Positions 17,555 through 28,205 are shown, counted from the first letter of the stretch. The stretch: 64,000 nt of DNA from Pseudoxanthomonas sp. J35 (GCF_000513995.1 NZ_AZVB01000009.1:89933-153932); one strand, 5' to 3'. Made by a program: numbers and translations. Notes: a model not told the origin generated them from the sequence alone.

Positions 17555-18169
17555 TCAATCCAGCACGTGCACCGCGTCGGCCAGCCGCCGCACCTCGTCG
17601 GGGTGGTGGCTGACGTAGAGCATCGGCAGCCGCACCTTGTCGCGCACCCGCTGCAGGTAGGGGATGAGTTCTTCGCGCCGCGCCTGGTCCAGCGCGCTGA
17701 GCGGTTCGTCGAACAGCAGGATGGCCGGCTGCGAGAGCAGGGCGCGGCCGATCGCCACGCGCTGCGCCTCGCCGCCGGAGAGGTTGGCGGTACGCCGTCC
17801 GAGCAGGTGGTCGATGCCGAGCAGACCGACCACGGAATCGAAGCCGAAGCGCGCGCCGGCGCCGCCATGGCGCCCGTAGAGCAGGTTGCGGCGCACGTCC
17901 AGGTGCGGGAACAGGCGCGCGTCCTGGAACACGTAGCCGATGCGGCGGCGATGGGTGGGCACGTCGATGCCGCGCGCGCTGTCGTACAGCACGCGGTCGT
18001 CGATGCGGATATGCCCGGATTCCGGGCGCACCAGCCCGGCGATCGCGTTGAGCACAGTGGTCTTGCCGGCGCCCGACGGACCGGCCAGCGCGACCACGCG
18101 CGCCTGCTCCCCGATCCGCACGTGGCGGTGGAAGGCGCCGCGGCGCAGCTGCACGTCGACGTCGAGCAC
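17555..18169 (-). CDS. modC: Molybdate ABC transporter ATP-binding protein (short form)
   Basis: 204 residues with a GTG start, 3 bp after modB. ABC ATPase motifs are complete: Walker A GPSGAGKTT, Q-loop region YVFQDARLFPHL, signature LSGGEAQRVAIGRAL, Walker B ILLFDEPLSALD and switch His in YVSHHPDEV. ModC proteins usually reach about 350 residues with a C-terminal TOBE domain that binds molybdate; this one stops after the nucleotide-binding domain. Energy coupling should work, but regulation by the TOBE domain would be missing. The partner genes modB and modA lie directly upstream. Confidence 0.9.
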   Translation of the reverse strand: MLDVDVQLRRGAFHRHVRIGEQARVVALAGPSGAGKTTVLNAIAGLVRPESGHIRIDDRVLYDSARGIDVPTHRRRIGYVFQDARLFPHLDVRRNLLYGRHGGAGARFGFDSVVGLLGIDHLLGRRTANLSGGEAQRVAIGRALLSQPAILLFDEPLSALDQARREELIPYLQRVRDKVRLPMLYVSHHPDEVRRLADAVHVLD

Positions 18170-18172
18170 GGC

Positions 18173-18868
18173 TCAGTCCTCCTCCGCGCGGCGCGGCCGC
18201 CGCACCAGCCATTCGGACAGCAGCAGCGCGCCCAGCGAGATCGCCAGCGACACCAGCGCCAGGCGCCAGATCCCGGCCTCGCCGCCGGGCACCTGCATCA
18301 GCCCGTAGATCGCCGAGGACAGGGTCTGGGTTTCGCCGGGGATCGCGGAGACGAAGGTGATGGTGGCGCCGAACTCGCCCAGCGCCTTGGCGAAGGCCAG
18401 CGCCGCGCCGGCGACCAGGCCTGGCCAGGCCAGCGGCAGGGTCACGGTGAGGAACACCCGCCACGGCGCCGCGCCCAGCGTCGCCGCGGCCTGCTCGAGG
18501 CGGCGGTCGACGTTCTCGATCGACAGCCGGATCGCGCGCACCATCAACGGGAAGCCCATCACCGCGCAGGCCAGCGCCGCGCCGGTCCAGCGGAAGGCGA
18601 GGGTGATGCCCAGCACGTCGTGCAGCCAGCGTCCGACCGGGCCCTCGGTGCCCAGCATCACCAGCAGGGCATAACCCATCACCACCGGCGGCAGCACCAG
18701 CGGCAGGTGCACCAGCGCGTCGAGCAGGGCCTTGCCGGGGAAGCGCCGGCGCGCCAGCAGCCAGGCCACGGCCACGCCGACCGGCAGGCTGCCCATGGCG
18801 GCGACCAGGGCCACCTTCAGGCTCAGGGCGATGGCGGTCAGTTCCTCGGGCGTGAACCAGGCGGCCAA
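18173..18868 (-). CDS. modB: Molybdate ABC transporter permease
   Basis: 231 residues with five predicted membrane helices. The cytoplasmic EAA loop that docks on the ATPase is visible as EQAAATLGAAPWRVFLTVTLPL followed by GAALAFAKALGEFGATI, which is the ModB signature. Together with the periplasmic binding protein ModA and the ATPase ModC it imports molybdate (or tungstate). It lies 9 bp downstream of modA and 3 bp upstream of modC, a tight operon. Confidence 0.94.
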   Translation of the reverse strand: MAAWFTPEELTAIALSLKVALVAAMGSLPVGVAVAWLLARRRFPGKALLDALVHLPLVLPPVVMGYALLVMLGTEGPVGRWLHDVLGITLAFRWTGAALACAVMGFPLMVRAIRLSIENVDRRLEQAAATLGAAPWRVFLTVTLPLAWPGLVAGAALAFAKALGEFGATITFVSAIPGETQTLSSAIYGLMQVPGGEAGIWRLALVSLAISLGALLLSEWLVRRPRRAEED

Positions 18869-18877
18869 GCAGCTACC

Positions 18878-19663
18878 TCAGTCGCGCGCTTTGAAGCCGC
18901 GGCGGACGAAGATCGCGCGCGCCTCGGGCGAGGACAGCCAGCGCACGAAGTCGCGCGCGGCGGCGGGGGAGCCGCGCAGCGCCGCCACCGGATACACGAT
19001 CGGCGGATGGCTGGAGGCGGGGAAGGTGGCGAGCACGCGCACGCGTGGCTCGGCCTTCGCGTCAGAGGCGTAGACGATGCCCAGCGGCGCCTCGCCGCGC
19101 GCCACCAGCATCAGTGCCGCGCGCACGCTTTCCGCCTCGGCCAGGCGCGGCTTCACCGCATCCCACTGGCCCAGCGACTGCAGCGCGGCGCGCGCGTACC
19201 TGCCGGCGGGCACGGTCGCGACCTGGCCCACGGCGAGGCGGCGATCGCCGAGCGCGGCGGCGACCGAGCCGGGGCGCGCGAGGTCGATCTTCGCGGTGCT
19301 CGCGGCAGGGGCCACCAGCACCAGCTGGTTGCCGAGCAGCTCGCGGCGACTGGCCGCGTCGACGCGGCCGCGCTGCTGCAGGTAGTCCATCCACTCGCGG
19401 TCCGCCGACACGAATACCTGCGCCGGCGCACCCTGCTCGATCTGCCTGGCCAGCGCCGAGCTGGCCGCGTAGGACACGCGCACCTGCGTGCCGCTGGCCT
19501 TGCCGTAGGCGGCCGCCGCCTCGTCGAGCGATTCCTTGAGGCTGGCGGCGGCGAACACCGTCACCTGTTCGGGCCCGGAGGCATGGGCGACCACGGGCAC
19601 GGATGCCGTCACCGCGGCAAACAGCAGCACCGGCAATCGGAGCAGGGTGGCCAGGATTGGCAT
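18878..19663 (-). CDS. modA: Molybdate ABC transporter substrate-binding protein
   Basis: 261 residues from the ATG at 19663 ([10 protein letters not shown]), chosen because it begins a proper signal peptide; an in-frame start 24 codons upstream lacks one. The mature protein opens with [17 protein letters not shown], the ModA motif whose Ser residues bind the oxyanion, and contains [17 protein letters not shown] and VLVAPAAST. It captures molybdate in the periplasm. moaB, a Moco synthesis gene, is far away at 52.7 kb. An 87-bp gap upstream should hold the operon promoter. Confidence 0.94.
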   Translation of the reverse strand: MPILATLLRLPVLLFAAVTASVPVVAHASGPEQVTVFAAASLKESLDEAAAAYGKASGTQVRVSYAASSALARQIEQGAPAQVFVSADREWMDYLQQRGRVDAASRRELLGNQLVLVAPAASTAKIDLARPGSVAAALGDRRLAVGQVATVPAGRYARAALQSLGQWDAVKPRLAEAESVRAALMLVARGEAPLGIVYASDAKAEPRVRVLATFPASSHPPIVYPVAALRGSPAAARDFVRWLSSPEARAIFVRRGFKARD

Positions 19664-19750
19664 GGGGCTCCCCGGTCGGGCGGCCACGCGGGGCCGGGAC
19701 AGGTACATGCTGCTTGATCCGGGCTGGGCGCGCACGTGTTGACCCGAAGG

Positions 19751-20590
19751 TCAGTCCTTGCCGCCGAGCGCGGCGTTGAGGGTGGCCGCCAGGCGCTCGC
19801 CGCCCAGGCGCAGCTGCTGTTCGGCGGTGGGCAGGTGCTGCTCCACATAGGCATCGTCGACCGCATGGCCCGGCGGATAGAACCCCGGCGCGGCGGCGAT
19901 GCGGCAGGACTGCTCCGCCCACAGCCGTGGCGCGCCGTCCGGCAGCGGCGACGCTGCCGTGGCCGGAAGCGCCCGCAGCCGTTCCAGCCAGCGTTCCTCG
20001 TCCAGGCGCCGGCTGTTGAGCATGCCGCTGTCCCACAGCGAATGCATGTTGCTGCCCTTGCCGCGCCAGTTGACCTGGTAGTCGTTGCCACCGCGGTCCT
20101 CGCCACGGCCGGCGTGCAGCGGCTGGTGCAGGTCGCCGACAAGGTGGACGACGAACTTCAGCGCCTGGCGGCGCGCGGCGTCGTCCTGCGTGCGGTCGGC
20201 AAGGATGGCGGTGTGCACTTCAAGCGCCTCCACCGCGCAGTTGCCGCCGGGGCAGTCGCGCGCGGCGTCGTAACGGCAGTCCGGATCGGCGATGTTGACG
20301 TAGTGCCAGCGCGCGGAGCGCTTGCCCAGGCCCGGGTCCGAGCCACGCAGGTTGTCGGCCCAGTTGGCGATGCCGGCGAGGCTCGGGTCGGCTTCGCCCT
20401 GCAGCAGCCGTTCCACTTCGGCGCGGGCCTGCGGATCGAGTCCGGGCTCGGCCAGGCGCGCGACCAGGCGGTGGCCGAGCGGACCCCACGCGTGCGCGGG
20501 AAGGGTCAGGGCGAATGCGAGCGGCAGGCACAGCAGCGCGAGGCGGCGCCCGCGTGGTGCGGAAAACGGAACGGGAGCGGTGGCAGTCAT
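19751..20590 (-). CDS. S1/P1 family nuclease
   Basis: 279 residues. After a signal peptide the mature protein begins with WGPLGH, in which the N-terminal Trp and the His are zinc ligands in this family. Other ligand motifs are seen: GIANWADNLR, ARWHYVNI, and HLVGDLHQPLHAG with GGNDYQVNW. Three zinc ions in S1/P1 enzymes cut single-stranded DNA, RNA and 3'-nucleotides. Six cysteines allow disulphides, which fits a secreted or periplasmic enzyme. Likely use is phosphate or nucleotide scavenging. Single gene between modA and ompW. Confidence 0.92.
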   Translation of the reverse strand: MTATAPVPFSAPRGRRLALLCLPLAFALTLPAHAWGPLGHRLVARLAEPGLDPQARAEVERLLQGEADPSLAGIANWADNLRGSDPGLGKRSARWHYVNIADPDCRYDAARDCPGGNCAVEALEVHTAILADRTQDDAARRQALKFVVHLVGDLHQPLHAGRGEDRGGNDYQVNWRGKGSNMHSLWDSGMLNSRRLDEERWLERLRALPATAASPLPDGAPRLWAEQSCRIAAAPGFYPPGHAVDDAYVEQHLPTAEQQLRLGGERLAATLNAALGGKD

Positions 20591-20657
20591 GCCGGCACTT
20601 TAACCGGTTCGACGCCGCCGCTCCCGTGCCCGGGTCAATTTTCCCGGGAAAACCGCA

Positions 20658-21281
20658 TCAGAACTTCATGACATAAGCCGCGCCGTACACCAGCGGGTCG
20701 ATGTTGGCGGTGCCGAGCTTGGCGCCGTCGACCTTGACCTTGGTGTCGATGTCGGCCCAGCGCACGTCGACGCGGATCGACGACTTGTCGCTGACCTTGA
20801 AGTCCAGGCCGGCGTGCGCCGACAGGCCCCACGAATCACCCAGCTTCAGCCTGGCGTCCTCGAGCGCGCCGGTGGTGTTCTCGCTGAAGAAGGTGGTGTA
20901 GTTCAGGCCCACGCCCAGCAGCGGCGAAACCTTGCCCTTGCTGTTGAAGTGGTACTGCAGGGTGAAGGTCGGCGGCAGGTGCTTGGTGTCGCCCACCTTG
21001 CCCACGCCCTTGACCGCGATGTCGTGCTTGAACGGCAGCGCGCCCAGCACCTCCAGGCCCAGGTTGTCCTTGAGGAAGTATTCGAAGGCGATGCTCGGCT
21101 TGGCGTCGCTGTCGATCGCCAGCGGCAGGGTGCCATTGGCCAGCTTGCCGTTGTCCGACTTCGGGTCGACCTGGTGGACGCCGATGGCGACGGTCCAGTC
21201 GCCGGCCGACTGGGCGGCGGCGGGCAGCGCGGCGGCGGCGAGGGCGGCGGCCAGGAGGGCGGGGACCAGCTTGTTCGTCAT
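20658..21281 (-). CDS. ompW: OmpW family outer-membrane beta-barrel protein
   Basis: 207 residues from the ATG at 21281 (MTNKLVPALL), which begins a signal peptide ending AAAQS. The barrel shows alternating strands such as WTVAIGVHQVDPKS, IAFEYFLKDNLGLEVLG, HLPPTFTLQYHF and LLGVGLNYTTFFSENTTGA, and ends in Phe, the usual signal for BAM insertion. OmpW makes an eight-stranded barrel for small hydrophobic molecules and is linked to anaerobic adaptation in enterobacteria. An FNR-type box lies 59 bp upstream of the ATG, which fits that regulation. Confidence 0.92.
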   Translation of the reverse strand: MTNKLVPALLAAALAAAALPAAAQSAGDWTVAIGVHQVDPKSDNGKLANGTLPLAIDSDAKPSIAFEYFLKDNLGLEVLGALPFKHDIAVKGVGKVGDTKHLPPTFTLQYHFNSKGKVSPLLGVGLNYTTFFSENTTGALEDARLKLGDSWGLSAHAGLDFKVSDKSSIRVDVRWADIDTKVKVDGAKLGTANIDPLVYGAAYVMKF

Positions 21282-21339
21282 GTGCAGTGCTCTCTGCTTG
21301 GGGTTGCGGCCAGTCTCCGCCCCTGCCCGGCGCCCCGCC

Positions 21340-21353
21340 TTGATCACAGTCAA
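21340..21353 (-). promoter_or_regulatory. FNR/ANR-type operator upstream of ompW
   Basis: TTGATCACAGTCAA matches the consensus TTGAT-N4-ATCAA in 9 of 10 fixed positions. It lies at the core of a 9-bp inverted repeat (21335-21343 with 21350-21358). Its centre is about 65 bp upstream of the ompW ATG, which would suit a class II activator position at -41.5. ompW is an FNR target in Escherichia coli. The same site also lies 95 bp upstream of gap on the other strand. A CRP-like Clp protein is an alternative ligand. Confidence 0.6.
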
Positions 21354-21381
21354 GGCGGAAGCCTCCGGCGGGCCCGGCTGC

Positions 21382-22452
<1,071 letters not shown>

Positions 22453-22473
22453 GCCTGGCGATGATTGCATCGG

Positions 22474-22501
22474 AAAGGGCGCCTTCGGGCGCCCTTTTCT
22501 T
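22474..22501 (+). terminator. Rho-independent terminator after gap
   Basis: A perfect 10-bp stem AAAGGGCGCC/GGCGCCCTTT (22474-22483 with 22488-22497) carries the stable TTCG tetraloop and is followed by TTCTTT. It lies 22 bp after the gap stop, so gap is probably monocistronic. Confidence 0.92.
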
Positions 22502-22599
22502 TCAACGGCCCGCTTACGGGAGCCGCGCCGGCTTGCGTTACCGTCGCGCATCGCCGACGCTGCCGGCGCCGCGCGATCGCCGATACCGACGGGGGACGG

Positions 22600-25377
22600 A
22601 TGGACGGACTGGTGGGGTTCCTGGTGCTCCTGGGCCTGGCATTGCTTGCCGCGCCCGTGCTGCTGGTGGTCGTGCTGGTCTCGCTGTCCTCGCTGAAGGC
22701 GCGGGTGGCCGGACTGGAGCGTGAACTTGCTGGGATGCGCGCGGCGGGCGGCGCCCGGACGCCGGAGTCCGCCGCCGCGGCGGCGCGCACCCCGGCGCCG
22801 CCACCGGCCGCGGCGTCCGGCGAGGCGCCGACGCTGGCCGAGCTGATGCGTCACCAGGCGGGTGCGGCACAGCCCGCGCCGGCTCCCACGCCGGGCGCAG
22901 CGGCCGCGGAGCCTGCGCCCGCGCCCGCGGCCGGCGCGCGCGCCGCCGGGCCGGCTGCCGGAGCGGACGCCGCCGCGGCAGCGCCGCCGCCGTTGCCGCC
23001 CACGGCGCCGCCGCGCCCGGCCACGCCCCGCGCCGCGCCGCCGGCGCCCGCGGAAAACCCGGTCCTGCGCGCGGTGCGGCGCTGGTTCACGGTGGGCAAC
23101 GTGCCGGTGAAGATCGGCATGCTGGTGCTGCTGGCCGGCGTGGCCGCGCTGCTGAAGTACGCCAGCGACCGTGGCCTGTTCACCCTGCCGCTGGAGCTGC
23201 GCCTGGCCGCCGTGGCCGCCGCCGCGCTGGCGGCGCTGGGCTTCGCCTGGCGGCGGCGCGAAAGCAACCGCGTGTTCGCGCTGAGCCTGCAGGGCGGCGC
23301 CATCGGCGTGCTGCTGCTGACCGTGTACGCGGCCGCGCGGCTGTACGAGCTGCTGCCGCCAGCCGCCGCGTTCGCGCTGAGCGTGCTGCTGGTGGCCGGC
23401 ATGGGGCTGCTGGCGGTGCTGCAGGACGCGAAGGCGCTGGCGGTGTTCGCGCTGCTGGCCGGCTTCCTCGCGCCGGTGTGGCTGTCCACCGGCGGCGGCA
23501 GCCACGTCGCGCTGTTCTCCTACTACGCGCTGCTCAACACGGCGATCGTGGCGATCGCCTGGTTCCGCTCGTGGCGCATCCTCAACCTGCTCGGCTTCGC
23601 CTTCACTTTCGGCATCGGCGCAGTGTGGGCGGCGGATCGCTACCACCCGGAGCTGTACGCCAGCACGCAGCCGTTCCTGGTGCTGTTCTTCCTGTTCTAC
23701 CTGGCGGTGCCGGTGCTGTTCGCGCGGCGCCAGCCGGAAGGCCGCCGCGACCTGCTCGACGGCTGCCTGGTGTTCGGCACGCCGCTGGTGGCCTTCGCCA
23801 TGCAGGCGGGGTTGCTGGACAGCATCCAGCCGGACGGCAGCCGCATGCCGCTGGCGCTGTGCGCGCTCGGCCTGGGCCTGCTCTACGCCGGCCTGGCGTG
23901 GGCGCTGCTGCGGCGTGGCGGCTACGCGGTGCTGGGCCAGTCGCACGCGATCCTCGCGGTGGGCTTCGCCACCCTGGCGGTGCCGCTGGCGCTGTCGGCG
24001 CGCGCCACCGCCAGCGTGTTCGCGCTGGAAGGCGCCGGCCTGGTGTGGCTGGGCCTGCGCCAGGGACGCGTGCTGCCGCAGTTCTCCGGCGCGGCGCTGC
24101 AGTTGCTGGCCGCCGGCGCGCTGGCGATCGGCGTGGCCGACCATGCCGGAGAAGACCTGCGCTTCCTTGCCAATCCCACCGCGATGGGCGCGCTGCTGAT
24201 TGCCCTGGCCGGCTTCGCCAGCGCGCATGCCATGCGCGCGGCGGGCGAGACCGGGTACGCGCGGCTGTTCTACCTGTGGGGCCTGGCCTGGTGGTGCGGC
24301 AACGGCGTGCACGAGGTCGACCGTTTCGTGGCCCCGGACAGCCGCGGCGACGCGCTGCTGGCGTTCGCCGGACTCACTGCCTGGCTGGCGGCCGAAGCCT
24401 GGCGCCTGCGCCCGGCGCGCCTGCTGGCCTGGACCGTTGCCGCGGCGTTCGTGGCGATGCCGCTGCTGGCGCTGTGGCAGGACACGGACCACGTCCATCC
24501 TTTCGGCGGCAGCTGGGGTGCGGCGGCGTGGCTGGCGACGACGCTGCTGGCGCTGCGCGCGCTGTGGTGCCTGCGCGAGGAGGCCGGCGCGGCGGATGTC
24601 GCCCGCTTCGCCTGGTGGATGCTGTGGCCGCTCGCGCTGTCGCTGTGGCTGGACAGCGTCGCGGTCGGCGCCGGGCTGGCCCAGGGCTGGGCGCAGGCGA
24701 CGTGCGCGCTGCCGTGGCTGGCGCTCCTGGCCGTGGCGCTGTGGCGCTGGGGCTGGCTGGCGTTCCCGCGCGAGGCGGAGGCCGGTGACGGGCTGCACGT
24801 GGTAGTGCTGGGCGCGGCCGTGGCCGTGGTCGCGGTGGGCTGGCTGCAGGCACTGGTCCTGCCGATGCCGTCCGCGCCGCTGCCGTGGCTGCCGCTGCTC
24901 AACCCGGCCGAGCTGGCGCAGCTGGTCGCGCTGGGCCTGGTGGGCGCCTGGCTGTGGTCGGAACATGCGCCGGCCGGCCTGGCCCGCTGGCGCAGCGGGA
25001 TCCTTGCCCTGGGCGGCTTCCTGCTGGCCAGCGCCAGCACGCTGCGCACGGTGCACCACTGGGGTGGCCACCCCTGGGTCGAGGGCCTGCTGTCGACCAG
25101 CCTGGCGCAGACCAGCCTCACCGTGGTCTGGAGCGTGCTCGGGGTGATCGGCTGGATCGCCGGTTCGCGCCGCGGCCGGCGCGGCCTGTGGCTGGCCGGT
25201 GCGTTGCTGATGGGCGTGGTCCTGGCCAAGCTGCTGCTGGTCGACCGCCAGCACCTGGGCGGGATGCTGGGCATCGTCTCGTTCATCGCCTACGGCGTGC
25301 TGTGCACTATCGTCGGTTACCTGGCGCCGGCCCCGCCGCGCCCCGCGCAGGCTGCAGAGGGAGAAGCGAACGCATGA
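22600..25377 (+). CDS. DUF2339 polytopic membrane protein
   Basis: 925 residues from the ATG at 22600, which follows GGGGGACGG. The first 25 residues are a membrane helix, followed by a coiled region (SLKARVAGLERELAG) and a long Ala/Pro-rich linker to about 165. About 25 tightly packed hydrophobic helices then run to the end, starting with the conserved VGNVPVKIGMLVLLAGVAALLKY-type segment near residue 165. DUF2339 proteins are large inner-membrane proteins of unknown function. The next gene overlaps by 4 bp and is DUF3999, its usual partner. Confidence 0.88.
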   Translation: MDGLVGFLVLLGLALLAAPVLLVVVLVSLSSLKARVAGLERELAGMRAAGGARTPESAAAAARTPAPPPAAASGEAPTLAELMRHQAGAAQPAPAPTPGAAAAEPAPAPAAGARAAGPAAGADAAAAAPPPLPPTAPPRPATPRAAPPAPAENPVLRAVRRWFTVGNVPVKIGMLVLLAGVAALLKYASDRGLFTLPLELRLAAVAAAALAALGFAWRRRESNRVFALSLQGGAIGVLLLTVYAAARLYELLPPAAAFALSVLLVAGMGLLAVLQDAKALAVFALLAGFLAPVWLSTGGGSHVALFSYYALLNTAIVAIAWFRSWRILNLLGFAFTFGIGAVWAADRYHPELYASTQPFLVLFFLFYLAVPVLFARRQPEGRRDLLDGCLVFGTPLVAFAMQAGLLDSIQPDGSRMPLALCALGLGLLYAGLAWALLRRGGYAVLGQSHAILAVGFATLAVPLALSARATASVFALEGAGLVWLGLRQGRVLPQFSGAALQLLAAGALAIGVADHAGEDLRFLANPTAMGALLIALAGFASAHAMRAAGETGYARLFYLWGLAWWCGNGVHEVDRFVAPDSRGDALLAFAGLTAWLAAEAWRLRPARLLAWTVAAAFVAMPLLALWQDTDHVHPFGGSWGAAAWLATTLLALRALWCLREEAGAADVARFAWWMLWPLALSLWLDSVAVGAGLAQGWAQATCALPWLALLAVALWRWGWLAFPREAEAGDGLHVVVLGAAVAVVAVGWLQALVLPMPSAPLPWLPLLNPAELAQLVALGLVGAWLWSEHAPAGLARWRSGILALGGFLLASASTLRTVHHWGGHPWVEGLLSTSLAQTSLTVVWSVLGVIGWIAGSRRGRRGLWLAGALLMGVVLAKLLLVDRQHLGGMLGIVSFIAYGVLCTIVGYLAPAPPRPAQAAEGEANA

Positions 25378-26759
25378 CCGCAACCAGGGCCATCGCACGG
25401 GGCGCGCTCGCGCTGTTCGCGCTGCTGCCGCTGCTCGCCGCCGCCGGTGAGCGCGGGCAGTACGCACGGCAATGGCCGCTGGCGCTGGGCCAGGAGGAAA
25501 GCGGCGCCTACCGCGTGGTGCTGGACGAGGCGGTCTACCGCAGCACCATCGACCCGGCGCTGGGCGACCTGGAGGTGTTCAACGCCGCCGGCCGGCCGCT
25601 GCCGGCCGCGCTGCTGTCGCCGGAACAGCCGCTGGCGCAGGCGCCGCGCACGCTGGTCCTGCCGTGGTTCCCGCTGCCGGCGCAGGACCCCGCCGTCGGC
25701 GGCGGCGACCTGCGCCTGGTGGCCGAACGCGACGGCGAGGGCGGCATCGTCCGCATCGAGGCCGGGGTGGTCGCGCGCGACGGCGAAGCGCATGCGCCCG
25801 GGCAGTGGCTGGTCGATGCCAGCCGCCTGCGCGAACCGGTGCGCGCGCTGCTGCTGGAATGGGAACAGCCACAACAGTCGCTGCAGGCGCGCTACCGCGT
25901 CGAAGGCAGCAACGACCTGCGCCAGTGGCGCACGCTCAACGGCGGCACCACCCTGCTGGACCTGGAACGCGGCGGCGAACGCCTGCGCCAGGGCCGCATC
26001 ACCCTGGACCGCCAGGCGCGCTACCTGCGCCTGCTGCCGGTGGGCCCGGGACCGGTGCCGGTGCTGACCGGGGTGGTCGCCGAGCTGTCCCCGCCGCCGC
26101 CGGAGACCCGCTAGGAATGGCTGGAGATCCGCGGCAAACGGCGCAGCGAAGGCGGCCAGGAGCACTTCGATTTCGTCCTGCCCGGGCGCTTCCCGATGGA
26201 GCGTGCCGACGTGCGCCTGCCGGGCAACAACGCCGTGCAGTGGAGCCTGTACAGCCGCGAGCGCGACGACGGTTCGTGGCTGTGGCGCGCCGGGCCGTGG
26301 ATGGCGTTCCAGGTCGGCGGCGCGGAAGGCGCCAGCCAGTCCGAGCCGAAGCCGCTGCCGCGGGCGGTGCGCGACCGCCACTGGCGGCTGTCGCCGGGCA
26401 CGCCGGTCGGCGATGCCGAGCCGGTGCTGCGCCTGGGCTACCGGCCCGAGGTGCTGGTGTTCCTGGCGCAGGGCGAGCCGCCGTTCGCGGTGGCCGCCGG
26501 CAGCGCGAACGCACGACGCACCGAGGCCCCGATCCCCGGCCTGCTCGAGGCGCTGCGCAGGCAGCGCGGCGCCGGCTGGCAGCCCGCGCCGGCCTACCTG
26601 GCCGAGACCCCGGAGGAACTGGCTGGCGACAGCGCGCTGCGCCGGCAGCGGCAGGTCGACTGGAAATCGCTGCTGCTGTGGGGCCTGCTGGTCGCCGGCG
26701 CGGTGCTGGTGGCCACGCTCGGCCTGAGCCTGCTGCGCCGCCCGCCCGCCCAGGGCTGA
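25374..26759 (+). pseudogene. DUF3999 family protein interrupted by an in-frame amber codon
   Basis: The frame opens at ATG 25374 (overlapping the DUF2339 stop, ATGA), has a signal peptide ending LLAAAGE, and runs 246 residues to TAG at 26112-26114. The same frame then stays open for 214 more codons to 26759 without any frameshift. The downstream part continues the family: EWLEIRG, a beta-rich segment (ADVRLPGNNAVQWSLYSRE), and a C-terminal membrane helix (about 690 bp after the TAG is KSLLLWGLLVAGAVLVATLG). A single change, for example CAG to TAG, explains it. It may be a pseudogene, a sequencing error, or a readthrough site. A truncated product would lose its membrane anchor. Confidence 0.85.
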
Positions 26760-26891
26760 GCCGGTTTGCGCATCGCGGCGCGGGGGCGGGACAATGCCGC
26801 TCCCCGGCGCGCCTGCTGCCGCCGTTCGTGGCCGCGTTGCAGCGGCCGCGCCGCCACCCCGAACACTCCCCACCCAGCGAGAGCCCGAACG

Positions 26892-28082
26892 ATGACGATC
26901 CTGCGGATGACCGACCTCGACCTTGCCGGCAAGCGCGTGCTGATCCGGCAGGACCTCAACGTGCCGATCGAACACGTTGACGGACAGCCGGGCCGCATCA
27001 CCTCCGAGCAGCGCATCACCGCCTCGGTGCCGACCCTGAAGCTGGCCCTGGAGAAGGGCGCGGCGGTGATGGTCACCTCGCACCTGGGTCGCCCGAAGGA
27101 AGGCCAGTGGAGCGAGGCCGACTCGCTGGCGCCGGTGGCCGCGCGCCTGTCCGAGCTGCTGGGCGTCGAGGTGCCGCTGGTGAAGGACTGGGTCGACGGC
27201 GTCGACGTCAAGCCGGGCCAGATCGTGCTGCTGGAGAACTGCCGCATGAACGTCGGCGAGGGCAAGGACGACGAGGCGCTGGCGAGGAAGTACGCCGCGC
27301 TGTGCGACGTGTTCGTGATGGACGCCTTCGGCACCGCGCACCGCGCCCAGGCCTCGACCCACGGCGTGATCCGTTTCGCCCCGGTCGCTGCCGGCGGCCC
27401 GCTGCTGATGGCCGAACTGGACGCGCTGGACAAGGCGCTGGCCAAGCCGGCGCGCCCGCTGCTGGCCATCGTCGCCGGCAGCAAGGTCTCGACCAAGCTG
27501 GAACTGCTCAGCAACCTGGTCGGCAAGGTCGACCAGCTGATCGTCGGCGGCGGCATCGCCAACACCTTCATCGCCGCGGCCGGTTATCCGGTGGGCAAGT
27601 CGCTGTACGAGGCCGACCTGATCGAGACCGCGAAGAAGATCGACGCCGACGCCAGGGCGCGCGGCGTGCAGATCCCGCTGCCGGTCGACGTGGTGGTGGC
27701 GCCGGCGTTCGCCGCCGACGCCCCGGCCACGGTCAAGCCGGTCGACCAGGTGGGCGCCGACGACATGATCCTCGACATCGGCCCGCAGACCGCGGCGCAG
27801 TACGCAGGACTGATCAAGGCCGCCGGCACCGTGGTGTGGAACGGCCCGGTCGGCGTGTTCGAGTTCGACGCCTTCGGCAAGGGCACCGAGACCCTGGCCC
27901 GTGCCATCGCCGAATCGAAGGCGTTCTCGATCGCCGGCGGCGGCGACACCCTGGCCGCGGTCGACAAGTACGGCATTGCCGACGACGTCAGCTACATCTC
28001 CACCGGCGGCGGCGCCTTCCTCGAGTTCCTCGAGGGCAAGACCCTGCCGGCGGTGGCGGCGCTGGACGCACGCGGCGCGTAA
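26892..28082 (+). CDS. pgk: Phosphoglycerate kinase
   Basis: 396 residues from ATG 26892 (GAGAG lies 10 bp before it). Typical segments: [12 protein letters not shown] near the N-terminus, [45 protein letters not shown], the hinge [15 protein letters not shown], and the nucleotide-binding end [18 protein letters not shown] with [12 protein letters not shown]. It makes ATP and 3-phosphoglycerate from 1,3-bisphosphoglycerate. It is followed by a hairpin at 28090-28117. Pyruvate kinase and aldolase genes, often next in related genomes, are not here. Confidence 0.97.
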   Translation: MTILRMTDLDLAGKRVLIRQDLNVPIEHVDGQPGRITSEQRITASVPTLKLALEKGAAVMVTSHLGRPKEGQWSEADSLAPVAARLSELLGVEVPLVKDWVDGVDVKPGQIVLLENCRMNVGEGKDDEALARKYAALCDVFVMDAFGTAHRAQASTHGVIRFAPVAAGGPLLMAELDALDKALAKPARPLLAIVAGSKVSTKLELLSNLVGKVDQLIVGGGIANTFIAAAGYPVGKSLYEADLIETAKKIDADARARGVQIPLPVDVVVAPAFAADAPATVKPVDQVGADDMILDIGPQTAAQYAGLIKAAGTVVWNGPVGVFEFDAFGKGTETLARAIAESKAFSIAGGGDTLAAVDKYGIADDVSYISTGGGAFLEFLEGKTLPAVAALDARGA

Positions 28083-28089
28083 GACGGCG

Positions 28090-28117
28090 CGACCGGGCCC
28101 GCCACCGGGTCCGGTCG
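28090..28117 (+). terminator. GC-rich hairpin after pgk
   Basis: Twelve paired bases with one G-T wobble (28090-28101 with 28106-28117, loop CCAC) begin 7 bp after the pgk stop. There is no T-run after it, so it may protect the mRNA end or act with Rho rather than as a classic intrinsic terminator. Confidence 0.5.
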
Positions 28118-28205
28118 TCAGCGCAGGCAATGGAAGCGGGGCCGTGCCCCGGGCGGGAGGCCCGCCGCGCTGGGCGATACGCGCCGGCGGCGGGCCGACC
28201 GCGGC

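Noticed and set aside
28090..28117. Riboswitch between pgk and rnk
   Set aside because: It is a simple single stem directly after the pgk stop and downstream of both convergent genes, so a transcript-end hairpin is the simpler reading.
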